Source: Candidatus Fermentibacterota bacterium
GTDB taxonomy: Bacteria; JAFGKV01
Assembly: GCA_016928395.1 (NCBI GenBank)
Contig: JAFGKV010000134.1
Coordinates: forward strand, 1 to 64,000
Length of the DNA: 64,000 bases
Reading direction: 5' to 3'
Shown here: positions 9,106 to 18,495 of the stretch, piece by piece
Layout: every line of letters begins with the position of its first letter
Numbering within the stretch: the first letter of the stretch is position 1
The notes under the pieces: generated by a model
The model's database searches: none
Seen by the model: the letters and a program-made list of their open reading frames with translations, nothing else
What the model was told of the DNA's origin: nothing
Position numbers and translations under genes: made by a program

Positions 9106-9759
9106 ATGGTGAAATCGGTCATCATCGCTGGCGCCCTCTTCGGCGTCTTGTCGCTGGCCTTCCTGGTCACGGGCATCGCGGCCGCGAAGCGTCGGCACTT
9201 CAGCGGAGTTCCTGCAAACCTGCTCCTCTCGGTGCTTCTGATCGGGCAACTTGCGCTGTGCGCCCTCATCGTGGTTGGGACCCAGGGCTATCGAGCGTTG
9301 ACACAGGAACACGCCGCAGCCACCATCGAGACCTATCCTATCGGCCCCGGCTCCTTTCGAGCTGTCTTCGCTTTTCCCGATGGATCCGACACGTCCTTCG
9401 TGATCGCCGGTGACCAGGTGTACGTGGATGCGCATATCCTGAAGTGGACGTCTCTGGGAACGATCCTGGGCCTAGACACGGCCTACGAGCTCGACCGGGT
9501 GTCCGGGAGATACTTCCGCCTGGAAGATGAGCAAGCAAAGCCACGAACCGTCTATTCGCTGGCCCGCAAGAAACGTGTTGACATGTTTAGCGTGCGCCGC
9601 CGCTATCAGTTCCTCGATCCGTTGGTGGATGCTGAATACGGATCCGCCACATTCATCGCCGCCGACCGGCCAGCCCGGTTCGAACTCCGCGTATCGCTGA
9701 CCGGCCTGCTCATCAGGGAGACGGCGGTATCGCCTCGCACTCGAATACCCGCGACGTGA
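9106..9759 (+). CDS. Two-helix membrane protein of unknown function
   Basis: A 217-aa protein with two N-terminal membrane helices (about residues 4-26 and 37-60) followed by a soluble domain of about 150 residues. The soluble part contains VDAHILKWTSLGTILGLDTAYELDRVSGRY and later VDAEYGSAT. I recall the same layout, including the 'dArvLKW...LGLda.Y.LerLsGRY' element and 'VDA.YGSAt' near the end, in proteobacterial proteins loosely labelled 'cation/multidrug efflux pump'. That label has no mechanistic support, since two helices do not make a pump. Function unknown; inner-membrane location with an external domain is inferred. Confidence 0.7.
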   Translation: MVKSVIIAGALFGVLSLAFLVTGIAAAKRRHFSGVPANLLLSVLLIGQLALCALIVVGTQGYRALTQEHAAATIETYPIGPGSFRAVFAFPDGSDTSFVIAGDQVYVDAHILKWTSLGTILGLDTAYELDRVSGRYFRLEDEQAKPRTVYSLARKKRVDMFSVRRRYQFLDPLVDAEYGSATFIAADRPARFELRVSLTGLLIRETAVSPRTRIPAT

Positions 9760-10246
9760 CATACTGAGGGTGCCGGCCCATCACGGATCGAAGAAACGCC
9801 GGTCGTGAGCCGAGTCTGTGGGGTGGGCTCCGGCCCGTGAGCATGAAAGTCCAACGGCCGCAGCGCCTTCGGCGCCACGCCTCGCCTCAGTCCATCTGCG
9901 GGGTGCGGAGCGGGTGAGCCCCCGGAGCCGCCGCCCGGCGAACGGACGCCTTTTCCCCGGGCCTGGACAATAGGTTGTCGAATCAGAACGAACGGCATTC
10001 ATTGCCGCGGTGCCCGCAGTCCTGGCGTCTCCATTACGCCTTCCCGCGCCGCATCATGTCGATCACCCATGGGATGCAAGGCTCCCATGGCGTGGTCACC
10101 CACTGAACCTGCCGCGGAACTGCAGAATGGTGAACCTGGATCGTCACGTATGCATGAGTTCGTTGAGAACTGATCCCATGCCTCTTTACCTCAGCCGTTC
10201 CGGCACGCGACGTATCGTGTGCGGGGCCGGGCAAAGGAGCATCCCC
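9760..10246. other. Intergenic stretch, nothing recognised
   Basis: About 490 bases upstream of the subtilase gene. The subtilase frame is open back to 10010, but a good ribosome site supports a start at 10247, leaving this stretch as leader and promoter. No structured RNA was recognised. Confidence 0.4.
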
Positions 10247-12496
10247 GTGTCATTCCAGATGTGTGTGTGCCTGACCGTACTGTGCCTCGCTGCCGTGCCT
10301 CCCTGGGTTGGCGGTGCCGACGCCACGCAGCCGGGTGCGGCTCCCCTCATCTATCTCAAGTACGCAGCCTTCGATCCGATTGCCGGGGAGCCGGCCGTGC
10401 CGCCGATGCTCCAGGCCCGTCCCGAGAATACCGTGCGCCTGGTGCATGTGGGCCGCCCGCTCCAGAACGATGAGATCGCCACGCTGGAAGCCGCCGGAGC
10501 CCAGGTTTTGAGCTATGTGCCCGAATTCACCTATCTAGTGAACCTTCAGGAGAGTGACCGAGCCCGCGTGGCCGGGCTTCCTCTTACCCGATGGATCGGC
10601 GAGTTCCATCCGGCATACAAGATCCAAGCCGGGCTTCTTGGCTCGGATGAGGGCGACCTGGAGCTGAATGTCATGTACTTCCGGGAAGTAACCTCGAACG
10701 GGCGCCCGGACCGCCTCATGGAGATCGTGGCGCGGTGCGGGGGGATCGTCACCGAGGACGACGGCCTCTTCCCTCTGCTCAGGATCCGGTGTGCGCCTCG
10801 ATGGATCCAGACCCTGGCCTCGCTTCCCGAGGTCAGATGGATCGACAGGTATGACCCTCCGGTGCGGGCCATGAACTACACACGAGTTGCTGTGGGCGCG
10901 GGCACTGCCGCCGCCGGTGGTTTCACCGGGTCGGGCATCGTGGGTGAAGTCAAGGACGACGGCATCGATCAGACTCACCAGGACTTCGGGAATCTCATCG
11001 GCACCTACGGATCGCCTGCAGTAGACTCGCATGGCACCTGCACGTTCGGCATCGTGTTCGGTGACGGGACCGGGTCGGCCAATGCGACGGGCATGATGCC
11101 CTCCGGGAGCGGCGTGTTCGCCAACTGGAGCACGAGTCGTTCGGCATCGATCCAGAACCTGAAGAACACCTGGGGCGGCGTGTTCCAGACGAACAGCTGG
11201 ATTCAGGGAAACCTGGATGGCGACTACAGCTCCTACTCGAACCAGAATGATGACGCCGTCGTCCTCCACGACGTGCTCATGCTCTACTCCGCGGGCAACA
11301 GCAACTATGGGGTCGGGTCACAGACAGTCTCCCAGGATGCCGTCGGGAAGAATGTCATCGCGGTGGGCGCGGTGTGCCACTTCAACACCGTGGATCTAAG
11401 CGATGACCGCTGGCAGAACGGAGGCTCGGGCAACACGCCGTCGCAGGGTCCGGCGGCAGACAGCAGGATCAAGCCCGATCTCTGCGCATTCTTCGATTAT
11501 ATCTACACCACCGATCGCCCCGGCGCGGCCGGATACGCAAACGGAGACTACTTCACGTATTTCGGCGGCACCAGCGCGGCGGCACCCATCGTGGCCGGGT
11601 CGGCAGGCCTGGTCTACGAGATGTACGGGGCAGACCACTTTGGCACCGGGGCGCTTCGCACCACTCCCCATGCGGCAACGGTGAAGGCGATCCTCATCGC
11701 CAATGCCCATCAGTACAGCCTGACCGCGGCGAACCGCTACAGACAGGGGTGGGGCCTACCGGATGTCGGTCGTATCCATGAGGTGGGACCGAATCAACTC
11801 ATCATTGACGGGGGGAATCCTCTGTGTACCGGTCAGACATGGTCCACGAACGTGACCCGCTTCAGCGGTGAGGAGCCTTTGAAGCTCTCGTTGGTCTGGA
11901 GCGACAAGCCGGGCGAGGCCTCATCATCCCGGGCGCTGATCAATGACCTTGACCTGAAGGTCACAGACCCCAATGGCGATGTCTACCGGGGCAACTGCGA
12001 TCTCGTCTCCTCACTCTGGTCTAGCCCGGGAGGCTCGTTCGACCGCTACAACAACGTGGAAAACGTGTTCATTCAATCACCGATCGCCGGCGCCTACCTG
12101 GTCGAAGTAGTCGCGTTCAACGTTGCACAGGACAATGATCCCGCCGCAGGCGTGAATCAGGACTTCTCCCTCGTGGCCACCATGACGGGCGGGTCAGCGC
12201 TGGCTCCCATGGGCCTGTCCATACAGCAGATCGATGCGACCACCGCCCGGCTGTCGTGGTCTGCCGTCACCGGAGCAACGCACTACTGCCTCTACCGGAG
12301 CCAGTCGCCTTACTTCAGCGCCTCGGCATTGGCCTGGCAAACCGTGGCAGCTCCTACGCTGCAGTACGATTTCACAGCAGGCGTAGGCGATCCGAGCACG
12401 AGCTACTACTTCCGCGGAGTCGCCCGAAACGCCACCGAGAGTTCACCGGAGTCGAATATCGTCGGCGAGATGGACTATGACACCGACATCCCCTGA
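10247..12496 (+). CDS. Secreted subtilisin-like serine peptidase (S8) with FN3-like C-terminal module
   Basis: A 749-aa preproprotein. Residues 1-25 form a signal peptide; about 30-220 look like a propeptide; the catalytic domain follows. The triad is visible as Asp237 (VKDDGID), His262 (DSHGTCT) and Ser443 (GGTSAAAP), with oxyanion Asn351 (SAGNSN). Residues about 590-690 resemble the jelly-roll domain after many subtilases (SLVWSDKP...LINDLDLKV). The final 90 residues are FN3-like and end SNIVGEMDYDTDIP, the same tail as two other proteins in this window. I chose GTG 10247 for its AAGGAG 7 bases upstream and because the signal peptide then starts at once. The frame is open further upstream. 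It is probably extracellular. Confidence 0.9.
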   Translation: MSFQMCVCLTVLCLAAVPPWVGGADATQPGAAPLIYLKYAAFDPIAGEPAVPPMLQARPENTVRLVHVGRPLQNDEIATLEAAGAQVLSYVPEFTYLVNLQESDRARVAGLPLTRWIGEFHPAYKIQAGLLGSDEGDLELNVMYFREVTSNGRPDRLMEIVARCGGIVTEDDGLFPLLRIRCAPRWIQTLASLPEVRWIDRYDPPVRAMNYTRVAVGAGTAAAGGFTGSGIVGEVKDDGIDQTHQDFGNLIGTYGSPAVDSHGTCTFGIVFGDGTGSANATGMMPSGSGVFANWSTSRSASIQNLKNTWGGVFQTNSWIQGNLDGDYSSYSNQNDDAVVLHDVLMLYSAGNSNYGVGSQTVSQDAVGKNVIAVGAVCHFNTVDLSDDRWQNGGSGNTPSQGPAADSRIKPDLCAFFDYIYTTDRPGAAGYANGDYFTYFGGTSAAAPIVAGSAGLVYEMYGADHFGTGALRTTPHAATVKAILIANAHQYSLTAANRYRQGWGLPDVGRIHEVGPNQLIIDGGNPLCTGQTWSTNVTRFSGEEPLKLSLVWSDKPGEASSSRALINDLDLKVTDPNGDVYRGNCDLVSSLWSSPGGSFDRYNNVENVFIQSPIAGAYLVEVVAFNVAQDNDPAAGVNQDFSLVATMTGGSALAPMGLSIQQIDATTARLSWSAVTGATHYCLYRSQSPYFSASALAWQTVAAPTLQYDFTAGVGDPSTSYYFRGVARNATESSPESNIVGEMDYDTDIP

Positions 12497-12794
12497 CTTC
12501 GGATTTCGGTGCCGCGCATTGGGACCCTGTCAGCAGACCCACGCTGAGAGAGGCGGGTTCGCTGTGAGACACCTCGTGCGATCGTCTTTCGCGGCCGCTA
12601 CTCGCGCGGCATCTCCTCACGCCGGGTTGCCAAGACCAAGGCGGGTCACGCTCGGATAATGGCCCACGACGGATTCATCTGTGCGTAGAGACGGGTCACT
12701 TAGCAGAGGAGTTGGTGCTGGCGGGCAGCCGATCCGGCGGAGGTCTCTCGCTCCATAGGTCGCGATCCTCGGCGACTCTGCGCACTGCATGTGA

Positions 12795-13133
12795 CTGGCG
12801 TGCACCGGCCCTTGGTTCACACCGGGCGTGGGATGGATCGGCAAGAGCTGCCTCTTGGTGGCGCCCGAGGCCGGGCCTCGGGTTCGCTGGGAAACGTTTC
12901 TCACCGATGCGCCCGTGCAGGTGACCGGGGAGCCGATCGAGGACCGTTGCGGCAGTTGCAGTCAATGTGTGGAAGTCTGTCCTGTGCAGGCCTTCACCGG
13001 AGAACCCTTCCGAGTATCTGAGCCCCGGGAGAAACGATATGACGCCCGCAAATGCGATAGCTACTTCGCCACGATGAAGGCGGCGGATGCCGAACGTGGG
13101 GTATGCGGCTTGTGTCTGTATGTCTGTCCGTAG
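12795..13133 (+). pseudogene. C-terminal remnant of a 4Fe-4S protein related to epoxyqueuosine reductase
   Basis: The frame is closed by a TGA at 12792-12794, and only about 112 codons remain. They read [20 protein letters not shown], then LTDAPV, then two cysteine clusters: [12 protein letters not shown] and CGLCLYVCP. The order 'GWIGK..LL..pe.G...R....LTDapl...D.CG.C..C...CP.qA' is typical of the QueG-like family with a double 4Fe-4S cluster domain. Such proteins have 200-300 residues before this point, and none are found in any frame upstream. It therefore appears 5'-truncated and probably non-functional. A GTG at 12828 could allow translation of a small ferredoxin-like peptide. Confidence 0.6.
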
Positions 13134-13260
13134 GGGAGGAGACGCGACGCAGAGCGTCCGAGTCTGCACGATGACACGACACCCCTACCCCATGGGGGCG
13201 CCCCTGCCCTGCGCGTCGCCGAGAGTCAGCGCCACGGCCGTTGGGGCCCCGAGTCCTGAA

Positions 13261-13809
13261 GTGTCAGAGGCCAGGAATGTCGAAGTGAAGGCATGGGCGT
13301 TCGATTTCGAGGCTCAAACGCGAGTCGCCGCGAGCATGGCAGGCGAGCCTCCCGTCGTGGTCAAGCAGGAAGACACGTTCTTTCACGCGGCGAACGGGAG
13401 ACTGAAGCTGAGAGAGTTCGGAGACGGCACCGGTGAGCTCATCCACTATCACCGCCCAGACTCCAAGGGTCCGAAGCGGTCAACCTATGTCCGGTCACAC
13501 ACGACTGATCCGTGCCGTCTCAAAGAGACCCTTGCCCGCGCCCTTGGCATTCGTGCCATCGTGAAGAAGACGCGCAGAGTCGTGCTGACCGGGCAGACAA
13601 GAATCCATCTAGATGAGGTGGCGGGTTTGGGAGATTTCATCGAGATAGAGGTTGTGCTCCGGCCGGAACAGACCGTCTCGGAAGGTGTCATCATCGCGGA
13701 GAAGCTCATGGCGGAGCTGGGTATCGAGCGACGCCATCTCGTGCCCGGCTCCTACGTTGATCTCCTGGCAGAGGAAAAGCCCAACACCAGCGTGGAACCG
13801 CCGGCCTGA
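13261..13809 (+). CDS. CYTH-domain protein (class IV adenylate cyclase/thiamine-triphosphatase-like)
   Basis: About 182 aa from GTG 13261. NVEVKAW at the start corresponds to the E-x-E-x-K signature strand of CYTH proteins, in the N-x-E-x-K form common in predicted class IV cyclases. Downstream strands include RLKLREFGDG, YHRPDSKGPKRSTY, KKTRRVVL, RIHLDEVAGLGDFIEIEVVL and MAELGIE. These match the order of charged strands lining the CYTH tunnel, where Lys, Arg and Glu residues bind triphosphate and metal. The substrate could be ATP, thiamine triphosphate or inorganic triphosphate; sequence alone does not decide. The frame is open back to 13087 and the ribosome site at 13261 is weak, so the start is uncertain. 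Confidence 0.78.
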   Translation: MSEARNVEVKAWAFDFEAQTRVAASMAGEPPVVVKQEDTFFHAANGRLKLREFGDGTGELIHYHRPDSKGPKRSTYVRSHTTDPCRLKETLARALGIRAIVKKTRRVVLTGQTRIHLDEVAGLGDFIEIEVVLRPEQTVSEGVIIAEKLMAELGIERRHLVPGSYVDLLAEEKPNTSVEPPA

Positions 13810-13913
13810 CGGTGTGACCACACACCCGCGATGGCGCGTGTGCCCGTGGATCGTAGTGCCCGGTGATCCCCCGATGAGATGGAGTTGTTCGACGTGCCGC
13901 AAGGACAGAGAAG

Positions 13914-15230
13914 ATGAGTAGTCTGAGGCAGCTTTTGTGGACCGTGCGCGCCCTGCATCACCGCAACTTCCGCCTGTTCTACATGGGCCAGAGTATCTCT
14001 CTCATCGGCACGTGGATGCAGCGAATCGCCCTGGGCTGGCTGGTTTATCGGCTGACAGATTCGGTCTTCTTGCTGGGACTTGTGGGATTCGTCGGCCAGA
14101 TACCAGGCTTCCTTCTGGCGCCTCTTGCCGGGGTGCTGGCCGATCGATGGGATCGCCACCGCATGCTTCTCGTGACCCAGGCCATCGCCATGGCGCAGGC
14201 GCTTGTCCTGGCTATCCTCGTCCTGACGAACGCAGTCACGATCTGGCACATCCTCGCGCTGAGCCTCGTCTTGGGCATAATCAATTCGTTTGACATACCT
14301 ACCCGTCAGTCTTTCACCGTCGAGATGCTCGAAGACAAGCGAGATCTGGCGAATGCGATTGCGCTCAATTCCTCCATGGTGAATGGCGCTCGCCTGCTTG
14401 GGCCTTCAGTCGCAGGTGTGCTCATCGCCGCGGTGGGTGAAGGCGTCTGTTTCCTGCTCAACGGACTCAGCTACCTGGCCGTCCTCGCATCGCTCCTGCT
14501 CATGCAACTCGGGCAACGAAAGCTGCCGCCCCGTAGATCGGGAGTATGGCACGAGCTTGGGGAAGGCTTTCGCTATGCATTCCGGTTCCCTCCTATCCGG
14601 GATCTCCTGCTGATGGTCGCGATGATCAGTTTGATGGGTATGCCCTACGCAGTACTCATGCCGGCGTTCGTCCGGGATGTTCTCAGTGCCGGCCCGGGAG
14701 CATTGGGGTTTTTGATGGGGGCAGTGGGCGCGGGCGCTTTGATGGGAGCCCTGTATCTCGCCTCACGCCGAGACGTTCTGGGACTCGATCGGTTGATTCC
14801 CCTCGCTGCCGCCGCTCTCGGCTGTGGGCTCATGGCATTCTCCTTCTCCCCTGTCCTGTGGCTTTCCCTGCCGCTGATGCTGGTGGTGGGCATCGGCCAG
14901 ATGCTCCAGATGGCGTCGAGCAATACGCTGCTGCAGACCATGGTCGACGACGACAAACGGGGAAGAATCATGAGTTTCTATGTCATGGCGTTCATGGGCA
15001 TGGCCCCTGTCGGGAGCCTCATCGCCGGGTCCGTTGCAAGCAAGATAGGCGCTCCCTGGACTGTGTTCCTGGCCGGGGCGGGCTGCACGGTTGCGGCGGC
15101 AGTCTTTGCCAAGAGACTCCCCGCGCTGAGAGATCTGGTCCGGCCCGTCTACGTGGCCAAGGAAATCCTACCGGAGACCGCCCAGGGCACTCGGCCCGGG
15201 CGGGAGAGGGAGAGAGAGGTGCGCAGGTGA
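13914..15230 (+). CDS. MFS exporter (EntS-like, MFS_3 family)
   Basis: A 438-aa protein with about twelve hydrophobic helices and a charged cytoplasmic end. The N-terminal FRLFYMGQSISLIGTWMQ and GVLADRWDRHRML (the MFS loop 2-3 motif G-x-x-x-D-R-x-x-R) match the MFS_3 group, which includes the enterobactin exporter EntS. LDIPTRQSF-like IINSFDIPTRQSF and SMVNGARLLGPSVAG are further family marks. Members export siderophores, drugs or metabolites by proton antiport at the inner membrane; the substrate here is not indicated. The ATG is preceded by AAGGACAGAGAAG. No regulator gene is adjacent. Confidence 0.88.
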   Translation: MSSLRQLLWTVRALHHRNFRLFYMGQSISLIGTWMQRIALGWLVYRLTDSVFLLGLVGFVGQIPGFLLAPLAGVLADRWDRHRMLLVTQAIAMAQALVLAILVLTNAVTIWHILALSLVLGIINSFDIPTRQSFTVEMLEDKRDLANAIALNSSMVNGARLLGPSVAGVLIAAVGEGVCFLLNGLSYLAVLASLLLMQLGQRKLPPRRSGVWHELGEGFRYAFRFPPIRDLLLMVAMISLMGMPYAVLMPAFVRDVLSAGPGALGFLMGAVGAGALMGALYLASRRDVLGLDRLIPLAAAALGCGLMAFSFSPVLWLSLPLMLVVGIGQMLQMASSNTLLQTMVDDDKRGRIMSFYVMAFMGMAPVGSLIAGSVASKIGAPWTVFLAGAGCTVAAAVFAKRLPALRDLVRPVYVAKEILPETAQGTRPGREREREVRR

Positions 15231-15628
15231 GGTGAGAGGAGGGCGAAACCGGGACGGTGAGCTGCAAGCGGGGTAAGCCCTCGGGCGGCGCGCCGGTTCC
15301 ATTCTGCGGAGTGCTGCGAGCCCGCGCACCTGAGCCGCGCCTCGATTGGGACACGAAGCGGTCGCTCTGGGCCGGTTGGGGCCCTCGTCACTATGGTCGA
15401 CAGGCCTCTCCACGTCTTTGGACAGGGCCAGAGGAACTAGAATCCACTGTTCTCGGCGATCATGATCCGGTCGCGCCGCATCGAATAGGCTGTCCCCATA
15501 GTGCTCGACAGCAACCCCGGGGCGCTCTACATTCCATCATTCGACGGCAAGAAGGAGCTTCGACGCCTGCGCGCAGATGCGTCGACAGACGCGGTGCTCC
15601 TCTCGAAGTCTCTCGGAAGGAGTCATCG
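15231..15628. other. Intergenic stretch, nothing recognised
   Basis: About 400 bases between the MFS gene and the FlgD-domain protein. The downstream frame is open back to 15257, but that extension is Arg/Pro-rich, lacks a signal peptide and has no ribosome site. It is more likely leader DNA. No hairpin of note. Confidence 0.4.
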
Positions 15629-16183
15629 ATGGTCTGTGCTCGCCTGCCGACCTATCTCCTCGGTGTCCTCTGCGCTGTGCTGCCTGCCGGCGCGCAGATA
15701 GTCTCCTGGGATGTCATCGCCGCAGGAGGGACGCACACGTCTGCTTCTGAGTGTCACGGCATGGCGTCCACGGTGGGGCAAGCCTTGGCCGGGATGCAAG
15801 TGGGGCCAACGCACTGGGTATGGGCAGGATTCTGGAACCCCGCGGTTCGGGGGCCTCTGGGGACCGGAAACGCGGCGAGTCTTCTCCCCACATCCTTCCG
15901 GTTGGGCACAAACTGCCCGAACCCGTTCACGGACAGGACAACGGTCTTCTACGCGATACCTATGCAATGCCGGATCACGCTTCAGATCTATGACCTCCAG
16001 GGCCGCCTGATCCGACACGTGGTGGACGCCCAGACCAGCGCCGGATTTCACGCATGTCCCTGGGACGGCAGAGATTTCCTGGGTCGTACGCTGGGGAGTG
16101 GCGCCTACGTGGCACGACTGAATGCGCGGTCGCTCGATCATGAGCTGTGTGCGTTGAATCACACGATGATTCTCGTCCGATGA
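15629..16183 (+). CDS. Secreted protein with FlgD-type Ig-like C-terminal domain
   Basis: A 184-aa protein. It has a signal peptide (residues 1-20), then a short segment GMASTVGQALAGMQVG...VWAGFWNP. This is a common motif in candidate-phylum surface proteins, where a 'GQ...G' stretch precedes 'aGFW'. A FlgD-type domain follows: NCPNPFTDRTTVFYAIP, LQIYDLQGRLIRHVVD, PWDGRDFLGRTLGSGAYVARL and a closing MILVR. Such C-terminal domains resemble T9SS type A sorting domains and probably mediate surface attachment. The ATG has GGAAGGA about 7 bases upstream. Only 15 bases separate it from the tail-fibre-like gene, so the two likely form an operon. Function is otherwise unknown. Confidence 0.8.
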   Translation: MVCARLPTYLLGVLCAVLPAGAQIVSWDVIAAGGTHTSASECHGMASTVGQALAGMQVGPTHWVWAGFWNPAVRGPLGTGNAASLLPTSFRLGTNCPNPFTDRTTVFYAIPMQCRITLQIYDLQGRLIRHVVDAQTSAGFHACPWDGRDFLGRTLGSGAYVARLNARSLDHELCALNHTMILVR

Positions 16184-16198
16184 GAGGAAGATGAACCC

Positions 16199-18076
16199 AT
16201 GAACACCATCCCAATCGTCGCATTCCTCACGCTGGCCGTCTTATGCACGGCCGGGCTGGGGGAGGTTCCTTTGGCCATCTCGTACCAGGGCTATCTGACC
16301 GATGACTCCGGATCAGCGGTTGACGATGGCGCGTATGAGCTTACGTTCCGGATCTACCAAACCGAGACTGGCGGCACACCGGTGTGGACGGAGAGGCACT
16401 CCTCGGTACCAGTGTTCAGCGGGCTCTTCAAAGTCATTCTGGGCGATCTCACACCCCTCACCATCGACTTTAGTCCACCCCGATTCATCGAGGTGCAGGT
16501 TGGCCCAAATGCGCCGCAGGCCCCACGGATCTTCCTCACGTCGGTCCCCTACTGCTTCAGTGCATCCGGCGCTGATGCGGTGGATGGGTTCCATGCCGCC
16601 CCTGAGCCCATGCCCCACACCCTTCTCGCCCTGGATGGCGCCGGCAGGTTCCCCGTTGAGGCCATCCCGGCCAGCCCTCCGGGCGGGCCCGCCGGGGGAG
16701 ACTTGGCGGGAGCCTACCCCAACCCATCGGTCGCGGTCGATGCCATCACCGGCGCAAAGATACAGGATGGAGCGGTCACCAGCGCTGATCTGGCTACCGG
16801 AGCGGTAACCTCAGCCAAGATTCTCGACGGCGCGGTACACACGCAGGACCTGGCCGATGATGGGGTCACTGCAGCCAAGCTCCTTCCCGATGTAGTCTCA
16901 AGCATTTGCGGCGTGTCCAACGATGCCGGCAACATCGATTTGGTCGCGGGATCCAACGTCACCATAACACCCAACAACGAGGCGAACACTATCACTATCG
17001 CCTCGTCCGGCGGCGGCGCCGCGGGAGACATCACGGCGGTATGGGCCGGCGATGGCCTCTGGGGCGGAGGCGACCAGGGCGATGTCACCCTCGGCGTGAA
17101 TAGCCCTCTCCAGTTGACCGGATCATCGGATGGGGTCATCCGGGGCCTCAACACCAACGGCCACACCGGCTATCTGGGCGGTTCCTCCTCTGCGGTCGTG
17201 GGGGAGACATCCACCGGAGTGGGTGTGAGCGGATCGGGAGGCAACTCGGGAGTCGTGGGGTATAGCGGCAGCGCATTCGGGGTGGTAGGCACCAGTGACG
17301 GAGCGGCAGGGACCTATGGCCAGGGAACCGGCATCGAGGGCGTGGGCGGCTACCACACTAGCAGCGGCTGTTCGGGGGCCTTGGGCACCGTGTTGGACGG
17401 CGCCTACGGTGTCAGCGGCACGGGAGGCGCATGGGGATCCCTCGGAAGGTACAACTACGGCGTCTATGGCAACATGCCAAACGTGGTCACCGACTGGGCT
17501 GGCTGGTTTGACGGCGATGTCAACGTTACCGGGGTGCTCGCCAAAGGGTCTGGTTCGTTCGTCATCGACCATCCCCTCGATCCAGAGAACAAGCTCCTTC
17601 GTCACAACTTCGTGGAGTCACCGGAGAACCTGCTCATCTACCGCGGCACGACGATCCTGAACTCATCGGGAGAGGCTGTGGTCGATCTCCCGTCATACTT
17701 CACTGCACTCACGAAGGAGGATGGCGCCTCCATCCACCTGACACCAGTCGGGAGGCCATTCCCCGTGGGGGCAGAATGGAACTCAGGATCGGCCAACTTC
17801 ACCGTGTATGGCGACCCAGAGCGTTCCGTGTTCTGGGAAGTACTGGCAGACCGGGACGACCCGGTGATCCATCAGCTCGGGAGGCCGGTCGAAGAAGACA
17901 AGGGCCCGGCCGGCAAGCTCTGCCCGCGCGGCAAGCTCCTCTATCCGGAGGCCTACGGGTATCCTTCGTCTGATGGTGTCAACCACGAGCAGCGCAAGGC
18001 ACAGGCCGCGCAAGAACAGCAAAGGGCGGAAGTTTATGGCGAGCTGCGGACCGCCATCCAACATCATCATCGGTGA
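16199..18076 (+). CDS. Secreted tail-fibre-like repetitive protein
   Basis: A 625-aa protein. After a signal peptide (1-21) comes a domain reading ISYQGYLTDDSGSAVDDGAY...LTFRIY, GGTPVWTE and GLFKVILG. This N-terminal module is frequent in secreted, fibre-like proteins of FCB-type genomes. Next is a GG-rich linker with DLAGAYPNPSVA and a run of 'DGAVTSADL/GAVTSAKI' units typical of phage tail-fibre collars. A glycine-rich region (about 310-440: GVGVSGSGGNSGVVGYSG...) suggests a beta-helical or trimeric shaft. The end has no peptidase S74 (autocleaving chaperone) signature that I can see. There are no phage genes around, and the signal peptide argues for a cell-surface fibre, not a virion part. 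The ribosome site AGAGGAAG precedes the ATG. Confidence 0.75.
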   Translation: MNTIPIVAFLTLAVLCTAGLGEVPLAISYQGYLTDDSGSAVDDGAYELTFRIYQTETGGTPVWTERHSSVPVFSGLFKVILGDLTPLTIDFSPPRFIEVQVGPNAPQAPRIFLTSVPYCFSASGADAVDGFHAAPEPMPHTLLALDGAGRFPVEAIPASPPGGPAGGDLAGAYPNPSVAVDAITGAKIQDGAVTSADLATGAVTSAKILDGAVHTQDLADDGVTAAKLLPDVVSSICGVSNDAGNIDLVAGSNVTITPNNEANTITIASSGGGAAGDITAVWAGDGLWGGGDQGDVTLGVNSPLQLTGSSDGVIRGLNTNGHTGYLGGSSSAVVGETSTGVGVSGSGGNSGVVGYSGSAFGVVGTSDGAAGTYGQGTGIEGVGGYHTSSGCSGALGTVLDGAYGVSGTGGAWGSLGRYNYGVYGNMPNVVTDWAGWFDGDVNVTGVLAKGSGSFVIDHPLDPENKLLRHNFVESPENLLIYRGTTILNSSGEAVVDLPSYFTALTKEDGASIHLTPVGRPFPVGAEWNSGSANFTVYGDPERSVFWEVLADRDDPVIHQLGRPVEEDKGPAGKLCPRGKLLYPEAYGYPSSDGVNHEQRKAQAAQEQQRAEVYGELRTAIQHHHR

Positions 18077-18495
18077 GGATGCGGGGAGCATCGCGGCACA
18101 CGCAGAAGACTCAGGGCACCGCTGACCTGCGAGCGGTTGCCAGTCGTGGGCCCTGGGGGATCCGGCGTTGGAAGAGGGGGCCCGCCATGGCAGAGGGGGG
18201 CCACAGCGCTCACACCCCCGGCATGCGGCGCGGCGGGGATTGATGGCTTCACACCTGGGCTCGTAGACACAAAGCCAAGAACGAATGCCTTCCGAGAGCC
18301 CATCCCACAGCCGGTCCCTCCGCCGTGAACCTTCCGCTCCCTTGTCGCGCTAGAGGGGGTGACTGCTTCAAGAGCAGACGCACAGCGGGCTCCGCGCGAA
18401 GAGCTTTCCGTGAAGGACGGGCCGTGAGGAACTTACCCCCGGTGCGGAGTGTGCTCACAGATGACATGCAGGCACGCTCGAAGGAGGCGCACACA
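18077..18495. other. Intergenic stretch, nothing recognised
   Basis: About 420 bases before the VIT/VWA gene. The downstream frame is open to 18325, but AAGGAGG at 18481-18487 supports the start at 18496. No gene or strong terminator recognised. Confidence 0.4.

Noticed and set aside
16199-18076. Prophage tail module
   Set aside because: No other phage gene (terminase, capsid, portal, integrase, lysis) is present and the protein has a signal peptide.
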